This document shows positions 34,804 through 45,900 of a stretch of DNA of 64,000 nucleotides, piece by piece. The translations under genes were made by a program, and so were the position numbers. This stretch comes from Vidua macroura (Eukaryota; Chordata; Aves; Passeriformes; Viduidae): positions 68,596,917 through 68,660,916 of the forward strand of contig NC_071575.1 in the NCBI RefSeq assembly GCF_024509145.1. The letters run 5' to 3'. Numbering within the stretch: position 1 is the first letter of the stretch; the number at the start of each line of letters is the position of its first letter. Below the pieces are notes generated by a model, which worked only from the letters and a program-made list of their open reading frames with translations, searched no databases and was not told the DNA's origin.

Positions 34804-35096
34804 CAGCTGATCTGGGTTTACAAATATTTTCTTGCATTTCAGATGGAAAGCTTGATCTCTCACCAGTTTACCTTTTGTTGAGGAAGAGCTTGAATTCAGA
34901 AACTCTTATCCACTGGGCAAGTTAAAGATCCTTTGGCAAGAAAGAAACCCTCATTTTAGCACCTAACAATGCATCAGTTGTTCTTTCTTCAATTGACATC
35001 TTGCCTAAATAAGAGCATTTACTGTAAAGTCTGAAATTGTAACCGTGTTGGAGGCAGCGTGGAGGAACATGAATCCAAAATATTGGCCATTAATAC

Positions 35097-35311
35097 AAAG
35101 TAGCTCAGATATCAGGAAAAAGTGTGAAGGTGTTGAGGCAATGGAATAGGTTGCCCAGGGAAGTTGTGGATGCTCCACCCCTGGAAATGTTTGAGATCAG
35201 GCTGGATTGGAGCAACCTGGGATAGTGGAAGATGTCCTTGCCCATCCAGGGGGTTGGAAAGAGGTGATCTTTAAGGTCCCTTCCAACCCAAACCATTCTG
35301 TGATTCTGTGA
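35097..35311 (+). mobile_element. CR1 LINE 3' fragment
   Basis: About 215 bp in plus orientation. It includes GGAATAGGTTGCCCAGGGAA, GGATGCTCCACCCCTGGAAA, ATCAGGCTGGATTGGAGCAA and the terminal CCCTTCCAACCCAAACCATT plus CTGTGATTCTGTGA. All belong to the CR1 3' UTR. The terminus is well preserved and the tail is short. Two short minus-strand frames across it are artefacts. Confidence 0.92.
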
Positions 35312-38200
35312 AATAGCTTTGGGAGTGACTCTGTTACAGCACACAAACATGCCCCAATGCAAGCTGGAAGAATTATTTGTGTTTGTAGTATACCCTCTCT
35401 GAGACAAATTCTACTTCCCAATTACACCTGAGGAACCTTTTTGCACTCACTGGAACTGTAAACACAGAGCCAAGAAGACACCCGGAAAGAAGAATAATTT
35501 CAAACACAAACTGCCAGGTTGCTGTTTTATACCAGAGTCTTGAGTGAAAACAAGAACCGTGGCTGCCTTGTTCTGTGAGGAGCCTGACCTGATTCAGGGT
35601 CTGAGAATGCATCCTGGGATGTGCTCTGAAAGGCAGAGAGGCAGAGACCATGTCTATGACTCCTCCACAAATATCCTCCACAAATATGGGGGTTGGGATT
35701 TCAGGTGAAATCTCAGAAGCTTAGCAAAAATACCATAACCATCAGAAGAACAGGGACAGGTCCCCTATTGACATTTTTGATCCCTTTGGCTCTCTGAGAG
35801 GCTTTTTATTTATCTCTGACTTTTTGAAGTCGTGAGAATGACTAATATTTTTTCAAAAAGCCAAACATAAAAAAAATTTAAAATCATTACGTCGGATGAA
35901 ATTCTAGTAAATTTAAGAGCAAAAACATTGCATATTCTGAGATGCGCTTTTTGGTGCTTTTAGGGGCATTTTTGGTGGTGGGAGATTGGACAAAACAAAT
36001 CAATACAAATTTAGAAGAGAATTAATGTAAAAGATTCAGTGGTGTGAAATGAATTTTATCATATAAAAAAAAAAAATAATAAAATTAGCCAGTCTTGCAA
36101 ACATCCCCCTTTAACAGACAGGAAAGCTGAAGTTTATAAGCTGCCCAAGGTACCATATCAGAGTGATTTTTCAACTCCACTAGAGAGCCCACATAACAGG
36201 ACTTTGATTGAGATATTAACCCTCCTATAAATCTAAATTGTCTACTAAAAAGACATCAGATTTCTTCCATTTGTTTAATATTGACTGATTTTACAGAGCC
36301 ACAGGAAAATATTACGTGCGATGCTTTTCAATTTTATTTTCTTTTATTGAAAAAGCTAGAAATTTATTTCAATTTCTTGGGGACACATACCAAAAAATCC
36401 TCAGTCTTCTAAAGAGTGACAAAGGGAAAAGAAAACTTTAAAACAGATTACAGAATTCTGAATTGATGGGAGGGGGATCAGTGGGCAACTGGGCAAGGAG
36501 GTTTCCACAGGAGTCAGTTGAACACTTTTCTGTAATATTTTCATCTCTTTCTCACTCTCCTGGTTTTATCCTAGGCCATGTTTCCCTTACATTTGTACAA
36601 AAAGAACACACAACAGAAGATAGTCCAGCCCTCCCTCTGCATACTGGTTTCACAAGAGGGGAATCTTCAAATTTATTCAACCATTCCACTAATTACCTGA
36701 GTTGATCATCTGCTCAGTCTGATTCAGTATCTACAGTAGTGAGTGATGAAAACACAATAAAAGCTTGCTAATAATTATACTTTTCTTTTTCTCATGGTCA
36801 ATATGAAGTAACCTAAACACAGTCTTGGAAAATACAGATCAAAATTTGTCTATGTAATAGATGAGAAAATTTCACCAGAGAACTCTTTTTACTTGAGAGT
36901 ATCCATGGAGAAGTTAAAAACTCAGGAGTACATCCAGTATTGATACAGGGACTTGTGACAAAGTTATTGCATGCCCATTGTAATTCCCATTGGAATTTTC
37001 CAACCAGTGAAATTCTGCAAGGATTTTGCAGCTTTCTCATAAGGACACTCTTAATTTTTTTTTTTTTTTTTTTTTTTTGTTTTTTTTTTTTTGTTTTTTA
37101 AGGTTTTTTAAGGTTTTTTAACATGAGAAGAAAGGTAGAACAAGCAAGCTGATACTTCATTTATCCAGCCATTTATCCAAACTGAACAAATCCCTGGCAC
37201 ACCTTCTCAAGGTGGGAGCAGCTGTGCTGTGAGCACATGCTCATGAGGGTCTGCATTTCAAAAGAAGTGGACAAGTACTGCAAAATCAAGGGTTTTCATC
37301 TCTATCTGAGATTTAATATAACAATAAGGGATGATAAAAATAGAATAGAGATGAAATTACCTCATCTTACTTCAGCTTTTATTTTTATATAAAGAGAGCC
37401 ACACTTAGAAAACAAAGTAGAAAACTCAATCAGATGAGGCAGGTTATTGCTCTGTTTTTAAGGGGTTTTGTCTTTTTTTTTAGGTGGTTGGAATGGATGA
37501 AGTGGATAATGGAAGTTACCTGCAATATTCCCAGTTTCGGCAATCAGTCTCTCTAAGAGATAAATGGTTTGAGGAATATTATGGATTTCAAGAGTTTTGC
37601 ACACTGTAGCTGTTGAATTTGCCATCTTTTTTTTTTTTCTCTAATTAAGTCTCCTTGTGTGGAACCTCATATGGAGTCTCTCTTACACACTGCCAGCTTC
37701 CATAAAACCTTGAGCCTCTCAACACACTTGATATTTTTACCTATTGAATTTGGCTGACTCTTTTAAGGCTAGACATTTTTGGAAGAAAAAGGTGAGGACG
37801 AATGGAAAGAGAGACAGGTATTTGATCAAATATCTCACTTCTTTAGGAACACAAGAAAAATAACTAGGGATTTAATTTTTTTATCTGCATGTCTCTACAC
37901 AAAGATTATTCTTTCAGTGTAAAGAAGTCTGTGCTACATGAGAAGGTCCTCAAGTTCTCCTGATGCCAACAAGGCTGGTGCTGCACCATTTCACTGGCAG
38001 CTGGGAGAGCAATTTTACATAGCCTTGGAGAAGCCTCCTCGCCCCTTTCTGCACAGGAAGAGAACTTCCTCTCTCTCACTGATGAGCTGAAGGAACTGTG
38101 CTTCTCTGTGGCTACTCTATCATGGAGCCAAGCCTTCCCGTCCCTGACCCAGCATGTTCTGTGCATCTTCCTTCACTGCTTTTGCCTTAGCAAGAAGTTA
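35312..38200. other. Gene-free sequence
   Basis: Contains A tracts near 36067-36077 and a T-rich tract at 37055-37120. No open frame exceeds about 100 codons and none has a domain. No RNA gene or named repeat was recognised. Confidence 0.5.
37055..37120. repeat. Poly(T) tract with AGGTTTTTTA decamers
   Basis: A 24-T run and further T runs separated by single G residues lead into two tandem AGGTTTTTTA decamers at 37101-37120, with a related TTGTTTTTTA before them. Confidence 0.9.
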
Positions 38201-38405
38201 ATCACAGAATCACAGGATGAACTAGGCTGGAAAAGACCTTTGAGATCATAAAGTCCAACCTATGACCTAACAGCACCCCATCAACTAAACCTGAGTGCCA
38301 TATCCAGTCTTTTTTCAAACATGTCCAGGGATGGTGACTCCACCACCTCCCTGGGCAGATGATTCCAGTGGTCAATCAGTCTTTCAGTGAAGAATTTTTA
38401 ATGTC
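38201..38405 (-). mobile_element. CR1 LINE 3' fragment
   Basis: About 205 bp in minus orientation. The left end AATCACAGAATCACAGGATG is the complement of the CR1 tail. It is followed by CTGGAAAAGACCTTTGAGAT, AGGGATGGTGACTCCACCAC and TCCCTGGGCAGATGATTCCA. It is truncated near 38405. Confidence 0.92.
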
Positions 38406-39510
38406 GCTGCTTAAGGAAAACAAATTTTCCCACTGCCTAGGAAGCACTTAGTTTGAAATTCAGTCAGGTATACTAAACTACTTTGAGGCATATATGCTAT
38501 CAGACCTGAATATTGTCCTTAAAATTTTGTTTTGTATGGTCCTTGCAAGTCTCACTGACAAAACCGAGTGTTCTGGCTCCTGACAGATGACCAGCAATTT
38601 TGGGGCCACCCAGCCTGACTCCTGTCTAGCCCTCTGATGAATTTTCCCGATAACCACCACACTCTATGGATGTGTAATTCTTGTTGTTCCAGGAGCAGCT
38701 TAAGGTTTGTTGAAAGGTCATATGTTGGAAAATTGCCCTCTCCACTCAGTACTTCGAAATCAGATGAGAAGATCTAAAACAGAATCAGATCACACCAAAT
38801 TAAACTGGCACAATCTGTTAATCTTCCTTTGGGTTCTTCCAGCCTCCTGGTAAACAATAGCCAACACTAGGCAAATAAGGTACCTTTATTAAGTCAGGAA
38901 TGCATGAGAACAGAAAATTGGCATTTTGGTAATTTATTATCATCTTGGGAAACAGGAGGGAGAATCTTCAGCCTCAAAACTATTCACCAGCTTCAGTTAA
39001 CAGGAAAAAAAAACCCAACCCCCTGTGTTAGAACATAATTGTTTTTGAGATGCCTGCAGATATGAGAGGAGACTCATCCAGAAAGGGCTGTGTAGGTCTG
39101 ATCCAGAGCAAGAGAGAGGCAGTGGAAAATCAATCAGGGAGAGTATCCAGGCAAGCACATTGTTCCCATCCCTTTCAGCCCTTGGTGTTGCAACTTCCAT
39201 TTTGCACCACGAACTCATCATCACCAGTGAGATCGGAACCAGTTCCACAGGTCTGTGTGCCCTCTCTCCCACATGTACAAAAGAGAGTCCAGTGCCATGA
39301 TCACAGTGGTCAGTTGTGCTGGATTTGTTGGTTTTTTTCCGAGAAAGAAGGAAGAAAAGCAGATAAAGTTTGGTCTGAAAATCTAAAATTTTGTTCTTGA
39401 ATTGATACTTGGTACTCAGCAAATACCTGGTTTATTTTTTTTAAAAATATAATTGATTTGATACCTGAGCTAAAATAAAGGAATCCTGTCATATTTCAGC
39501 CTAAGAATAA

Positions 39511-39662
39511 CATATATATATATATATAATTATAAATTTTATATATTATATTATATTATATTATATTATATTATATTATATTATATTATATATCATATCA
39601 TATCATATCATATCATATCATAATTATTATATTTATTATATTATATTTATTATATTATTATA
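39511..39662. repeat. Compound AT microsatellite: (AT)n, (TTATA)9, (TATCA)6
   Basis: An AT run (39511-39530) is followed by nine TTATA pentamers (39546-39590) and then six TATCA pentamers (39591-39620). Irregular TTATATTTA sequence continues to about 39662. The second pentamer differs from a rotation of the first by a single T-to-C change. Confidence 0.92.
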
Positions 39663-39762
39663 AATTATATATGGGATCTATTAGTCATATAACATGTGTA
39701 TTATACACATATTCAATTGATTATATTTAGGTTGATGATATTATTAAATGCAAATAAATTAT

Positions 39763-39802
39763 AAAATAAAATTAAAATTAAATTAATTAAATTAAATTAA
39801 AT
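39763..39802. repeat. (AAATT)n-type repeat
   Basis: AAATTAAAATTAAATTAATT followed by further AAATT units. Confidence 0.85.
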
Positions 39803-40908
39803 GCTTTTCAGGTCTGTTCTTTAAAATATCACAAATTGAGTTGAATTTCCAAAAGCAAGTGTTGCTTTTATTCGCTTGAAAGTTGAAAAGTTACATTTTG
39901 GAAAAAAAAAAAAAAAAGATTTTATAAATTTCTTTTGCACATTTCCTGGTTTTGGAGAATAAAAGTGACTATCTGATTATATTCTTAATTGCACTTAAAT
40001 GATGCAATTCATGTCCAAATTATAATTTTCAGATTTTCATGAAAACTAAGTTACTAAGTTTTACTCTTTCATAACAACTGTCTCTTGAAGTTTTATGCAT
40101 TTTTATACATATATATATATATTCTGTAAGCAGAAAATGCTTTACTGACTTAAGGCTAATGATTATTTATATTAGGATCTTGAATCTAAATTCATTATCT
40201 TCCCTTATATTTGCAACATTTGAATATTGGCCTTAATCTGAAATCCCCTGAGTGATCTCAGTAATGATCCTGCAATGGCAAAGGTATGTTTGAAGTTATC
40301 CGAAATTGTTTGGGTTTGGCTTTTTTTAGCTCTTGGTCTTTTACTTCTCTGAACAATGTCCTGGATTTCCCAGAACTGGGAGGCATTCCAGAGAAGCAGA
40401 ATAATCTTGCCAGTATAGATCCAGCTATAAAGGTATACATTACTTCTCAGCTCCATAAACTGTGAGCAGGCTGAGTTTTTTCCTAGCTCGTATATACCTA
40501 TTTCTATGCTTTACTGCTCTGGTGGCAAATTTTAATTTATTTTTATTTCCAGTGTTTTATTATGTTTGCACTCAACTGAGGTAGAGACCAGAATGGATGA
40601 TTGCTATACAGTAGTTTACTTTTAAAAGAAATAGGGCTTCTCAAGCAGCTAATACAGGAAGATGTATCACCAGCTTGAATAATTGTGACAACCATAGACG
40701 GTATCAGTGCCTGTTTGTTTGCACAATACCCTACTGCATTAAGAAAGCCATCCCAGCTGTCTTGGGCTCTGGAGTCACCCATTTCATCACTTGACACTGC
40801 AGCAGATGTTATGGATTGATAACAGACTTCACTTCATTCACTCCACATCTAAGATTACCTCTAGAAAAAAAAAAAATCAAATACATTATAACACTCCCGG
40901 CCATTTGT

Positions 40909-40962
40909 AAAAAAACAAAAAAAAACAAAAAAAAAAAAAACAAAAAAAAAAAAAAAAAACAA

Positions 40963-40995
<33 letters not shown>

Positions 40996-41006
40996 AAAGA
41001 AAAAAA
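40909..41006. repeat. A-rich tract with spaced C and G
   Basis: Roughly 98 bp of A runs broken by single C residues and later by GAAG. The overlapping frames encode lysine-rich or phenylalanine-rich low-complexity peptides only. Confidence 0.93.
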
Positions 41007-41380
41007 TCTCAGCAATTTGTTCTCTCTCCTACAGTAATAAATGGCTCCTTTTGGGCTTTGAAAATATATTTGTTGTTTCTTTTCTTTGCTTAACACATTC
41101 ACAATGTGTATATACATCTTACTACCTGCTGAAGGAGAGAAAGATGGAGATAATTTAATGATTTAAATATTTTAAGACTCAGACAGGTTTTAGGATTATG
41201 AGCTCTGGTCCCATTATATGAGATGCCTTATATTTTTAGTGATGGTGTGTTAATGCAGCTCATTTATTGTGTTAGTGGCAGAAATACCACACAAACCAAG
41301 CACTGCAATTTTTGGTCTAGTAGATGAATAGTAATGTTTGTATGTGCTCTCCCTTCCTTCTAGTGGTGCTGGACACTTTT

Positions 41381-41465
41381 GTTTGGTTGGGGTTTTTGGG
41401 GTTTTTTGGGGGTTTTTTTTTCTTATTTTCATTTGGGTTTTTTTTTTTGTTTGTTTGTTTGTTTG
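41381..41465. repeat. G-run and (GTTT)n tract
   Basis: G runs at 41385-41386, 41389-41392, 41398-41401, 41408-41412 and 41435-41437 are separated by T runs. Five GTTT units follow at 41448-41465. Confidence 0.88.
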
Positions 41466-42049
41466 AGATGCAGTAGGTGAATGTGTAATTAAATGCTGTA
41501 GTGTCCCATAGATAAGTGACCAGAAAATGTGTGGTTTTGATAGGGCAGAATGTGCCCACTCACCTTTTTAAAGCACAGCTAATGGATTAACTGAATAAAA
41601 TACACAGAGAGAATAAAAAACATGGTGGTATCCTGACATAACCTGCAACTTGAATTATTAAAGATGACAACAGTCATGAGTCTCCCTCTGCCTTCAAAGG
41701 GGCTGGGGCAGTGAGTGCCTTCTGTGGGACTGAGGTGTGCACTCAACTCTGCCTCCTGTGAAAGTCCAAGGGGTGCAAATGAAAGCACCAAGGCTTGTTT
41801 TCACCTCACTGCCTGGGCAATTCCATGAATCAGCTGGAATAGGAGCAGAGCCATCCTGTGCTCCTGGTGCCCAGCAGGCTGGATCACACCTGCAGAGGAT
41901 CCCCCTCTGTTGGGATCAATCTTACACCCCTCTATCTCTCAGCATCTGCAGGGCAAGCAGGGTCTAGCTTGGCTCAGCCAGTGATGTGGCTGCAGATTTG
42001 TGGGAGAGAGGAAAGGTCGAGGAGGAGATTTCACTGAATTCTAAGGTAA

Positions 42050-42974
42050 TGTGGTGGGTTTGACCTTGACTGACAATCAGATGGTCACCAAGCTGCCCTA
42101 TCACTGCCCTTTCTTAATAAGACAGGGAGAGATAAAACAATGAAAAGCTTGTGGTTCAAGGTAAGGAGAGTGAGAGCACTCAGAAATTACTGTCACAGAC
42201 AAAACAGATTTGACTTAGGGATATTCATATAGTTTATTGCCAATGAAAAAGGAGATTAATGAGAAATGAGAGCAAAACTAAAAATACCTTTCCCTCATCC
42301 CTCTGTTCTTCTCAGGCTCAGCTTCACTCCCAATTCTTCTACCCCTGGGAAGAGTGGGAATGGGGGTTGTGTTCAGCTCATGATGCTTCTCCTCTGCTGC
42401 ACAGGCCTCCTCACACCCTTCACCTGCTCAGAGTGGGATCCTTTCTATCAAAGAGTCCTTAATGTATTTCTCCAGTGGGGGGTCCTCCCCATGGGCTGCA
42501 CTTCTTCAATAAAAACCCTACCAGAACACCTGCTCCTGTGCGGGCTCCTCTCCACAGGTTGCAGTTCCTGCCAGGAATCTGCTAAAGTTTGACCTATAGC
42601 TTCATTCAGGGCACATCTACAAGCTCTGGTGTGGGCTCCTCCAGGGGCTGCAGGTGGATCTACGCTCCCCCATGGACCTCCATGGGCTGCAAGAGAACCT
42701 CTGCTCTGACCCCTTGAGCAGCTTCTGCCCCTCTTTCCTCACTGACATGGGTGTCTGCAGAGCTGTGACTCTCACATTTTGTCATTCTTATCTCCCCCTT
42801 AAATATGTTACCACAGAGGTGTTACCATGGCTGTGAAAGGCTCAGCTTTGGACAGCTCTGGGTCTGTCTTGGAACTGACTTTGTCCAACATTCAGGTAGC
42901 TTCTGGTGTCACCTCACAGGTGCCACTCCTGAAGCCTCCTCTGGTACTAAAGCCTTGCACATAAACCCCATGCA
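42050..42974 (-). mobile_element. Near full-length ERV LTR, minus orientation
   Basis: About 925 bp resembles a long avian LTR family. On the minus strand it starts TGCATGGGGTTTATGTGCAA and ends with AACCCACCACA, giving TG...CA ends. The minus strand carries a TATA-like CATATTTAAGG (about 42799-42807) and an AATAAA (complement TTTATT at 42233-42238) roughly 180 bp before the 3' end. The middle holds degenerate modules around GGGCTGCA (42493, 42645, 42684), as in the family. The flanks GGTAA and GAGAA are not a convincing target-site duplication. No gag, pol or env motif is adjacent, so it is a solo or isolated LTR. Open frames across it on the plus strand are by-products. Confidence 0.75.
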
Positions 42975-45900
42975 GAGAAACATTTTCAGAGTCTGCACTG
43001 ATATTTGGTGTTATTTGGATGCTGATTTTTCCTGGATGCTTTGAAAGTCCTGATATTAAAAACCTGGTTTAAAATTGCTTTGAAATACCCAGCTTTTGGG
43101 TTTACAAAGGATATTGGCTTATCTAGATGAGCTGATAACAGTTACTGATTTCAAGGTGTCCAGCACTTCTGTGGAGGTTGATCTTGTTGTAAGGAAGTTT
43201 CTGACTCCTCATCATTTACAGCTTAGCAAGACAAATCAGATATTTTGAAGACAAGGGAGCCTAAACTAAGTGTCTGCTTGTTGGAGAACAAAAAACATAT
43301 CTCTCACCTAAAAACAATTTTTATTACAATCTTCAAATCACAATACAAAAGTTCTTCTTATTGAAAAGTCCTTCTTATTTGAATTTTCATCTTGACAAAC
43401 TGTGTGGGAATGATTTTACCATGAACAACTTCTTCCATCCCATTATTATTTATTTATTTAATAAAGTGCCCTATAAACCATTACTTCTGAACAATACAAA
43501 TAGGTAATAAATACAACCATATAGATGCATTTAATTGTTTGTACTGGAGAGGAGTTTACTAAAAAGCCTGTAATTTGCAGAGTTTAAAAATATTTAGATC
43601 TTTTTTTCTGAGAAGAAGATGGTACATTTGTCAATGTGAGGAGCCATTATTATTTCTTAATATGAATAAAACCATGCAGAATTTGCCAAGTATAAATGAG
43701 GTTTAATTTACCATATTTTTATTCAACACTTGGTTCTTATTCTCTTCAAAATCCTCAGAGCATGACTCTGCAGTGATGGAAATTTAAGCAGAATCTTTTT
43801 TGTTTGGTTTGGTTTTGCTGGGGTTTTTTTCACACACATTTGCACAACTGCCAGGGCTGACGCAACACATTATCACCCTGGCATGTCCTAATGTGTCCCT
43901 GGTAGCACTAAAATAGCTGCTGATAGATATGATAGAAATCTGTACTGGGTCCTCAAGAAAAGGGTGACTTCTGGATACAGGCTCTGAACATCTGCAATTC
44001 TGTTTCACACGACTGCAGAAATACATGCTCTCGTCTGATAAAAGACTTGGCAGTGAAAAGCAGGTAGATTTCTCTCCCATCTCACATATAATGAAACACT
44101 AATATAAAGTCTCAATGAAGCTTCTCAACTGAGGAAAATACAGAAAATTTTCATTATATTAAGTCAAAGCCTCCCATTCATTTTGCCTGCAGTAAAACGA
44201 CACGCAACAGTAACTTATTGTAGGCAACATTTCATAAGTTAATATCTAGATCATTATTCTTGTGTATGTTTCCTGGAAAGAATGTTAGATGTGGGTTTTT
44301 TTCCTATGAAATACATATTCAATTAGCTTATGAACTTTCTATTGTTGCCACTTGTATTCTTCCTATTGGACTATTCTGACACAGAAGTCAAACTCCCAAA
44401 GCTCACTAGAATTATTCTCATTGACTCCAATACTGTGGAAATTGGGATTAATCTCTCTCTTAGGCTACCTCTCTGCTATATTTTAGGTATAGGATCATCC
44501 AAAGATCTGCCCATTTATAGCAACACTTATACCCCTATAGCAAACCCTCACTTTACTGCCCAAAGCTTTCCATGCTGCTGTTGGTACCCCGGGCATTACA
44601 AACCCCTTCACCTGCCAGGCTGCTCCTCTGCAGGGCTAACAGTGTGGGCTGGTAAATCAACCACAACAACCTTTCATGAGGAAATACGGCAGCATCAACA
44701 CCCCCCCACCTCAAATTTTCTGTTTTCTGGCCACTTCTATGTCAATCCTATTTCATATCTATACGTAAGGGAAGTGGGAAGTGGGCAGGAAAGCTGTCCT
44801 CAGACTGGTTATTGAAATGCAGGCTCTTCACTTTTATGACAGAAAATCCTAAAATGTGCGTACGAGCATTTCTGTAATAAAATTTGCAATAAAAAACAAA
44901 ACTTAAATTATTCTTTGAAGAAGTTAGAAGGGCTTCTAAAGGGATTTCCTGCTGAAAAAGAAAATATTTATGCCCCTATTTGGAAAGCCATTTTAAGATT
45001 TTTAGGAAGATGATTATTGCATTTTTCCAAATTTTCAATATATTTAATGGAAAGAAAGGGCAGTTTTATATTGGACCATCTCAGATGGAAAATAATGCAG
45101 CTGTTATTAATTAGTTACATGTATTTATCCAAGCATACTGAACATATGAATCCTGTTTTGATTCTTATGACTGTAATACATATAATTGGCATTTTCTCAG
45201 TGAAAAATATTTTGCATGAAAAAGAATTTTCCTTATGACTTTATGTTCTAGTGTTTTTTGGGTTTTTTCTGCCAAGATGGTCTCTCTGTTCCTTTCACAC
45301 TTGCCATGTGTAAGTTCCCAGTGATGATAAAAACAATGTTTCTGCTGCTTCACAGACTTGTGTGTATTTTGCTACTGGAAGGTCATTGAGAAACTCTTTC
45401 TCAGGCTATACAAGAAATCTGTGGAAAGACCAGAAGATGAAGAAAGCTATTCTAATGGTCATGTTAGCATTCAGATATGAAAATCTTTAACATCTTGACC
45501 CCATCTATCTTCTGCTTTTTTTTGCTCCTTTTTTTCTTTTTTTTTTTTTTTTTAATCCTATCAGGACCTTGGTAATAAACATACAATATCTGTATTGTAT
45601 TTAAGCATTCTTCCCTATAGATGATAGATTCTAAATAGGTCACGGTTTATGATCGCCATCCATCCTTTTTTCTCTCTTAAATTAACTATTTCTGGCAAAT
45701 TTATGGATTTTTTCCTTACATCTTTTTCTCTTGAACAGCTGATGCAGCCCAGAACATGAGAAAAGAAGCTGAAGATAAAAATTGTCAGATGAAGTTAACC
45801 TCATTAAAAGATGTGAAGCATAGCTTTCAAAACATGACAAAAAACCTGTGTAAATCTCTAATTATATTGTTCTGCTATCTTGTTAGGGAGCTGGGAAGAC

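Larger units (their letters stand above)
30483..35096. other. Gene-free AT-rich sequence
   Basis: Holds A tracts at 32409-32426, 33000-33013 and a 44-A run at 33352-33395, plus a GTTT repeat at 34746-34803. The 135-codon minus frame at 33919-34326 has no recognisable domain and overlaps plus-strand frames. No exon or named repeat is supported. Confidence 0.5.
38406..42049. other. Gene-free sequence rich in simple repeats
   Basis: Includes the compound pentamer repeat at 39511-39662, an AAATT-type repeat at 39763-39802, an A-rich tract at 40909-41006, and a G-run and T-rich tract at 41381-41465. The 141- and 116-codon frames near 39000-39420 overlap on opposite strands and have no domain. The block at 41690-41960 is less AT-rich but unclassified. 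Confidence 0.45.

Noticed and set aside
42259..42836. Overlapping plus-strand frames of up to 108 codons
   Set aside because: They lie inside the minus-strand LTR and read its modules on the wrong strand.
42045..42979. GGTAA and GAGAA as a target-site duplication of the long LTR
   Set aside because: Only three of five bases match, which is expected by chance in AT-rich DNA.
44330..44815. 161-codon plus frame with a hydrophobic, signal-peptide-like start
   Set aside because: No domain is recognised and no splice or promoter context supports it. Length alone is not enough in 64 kb read in six frames.
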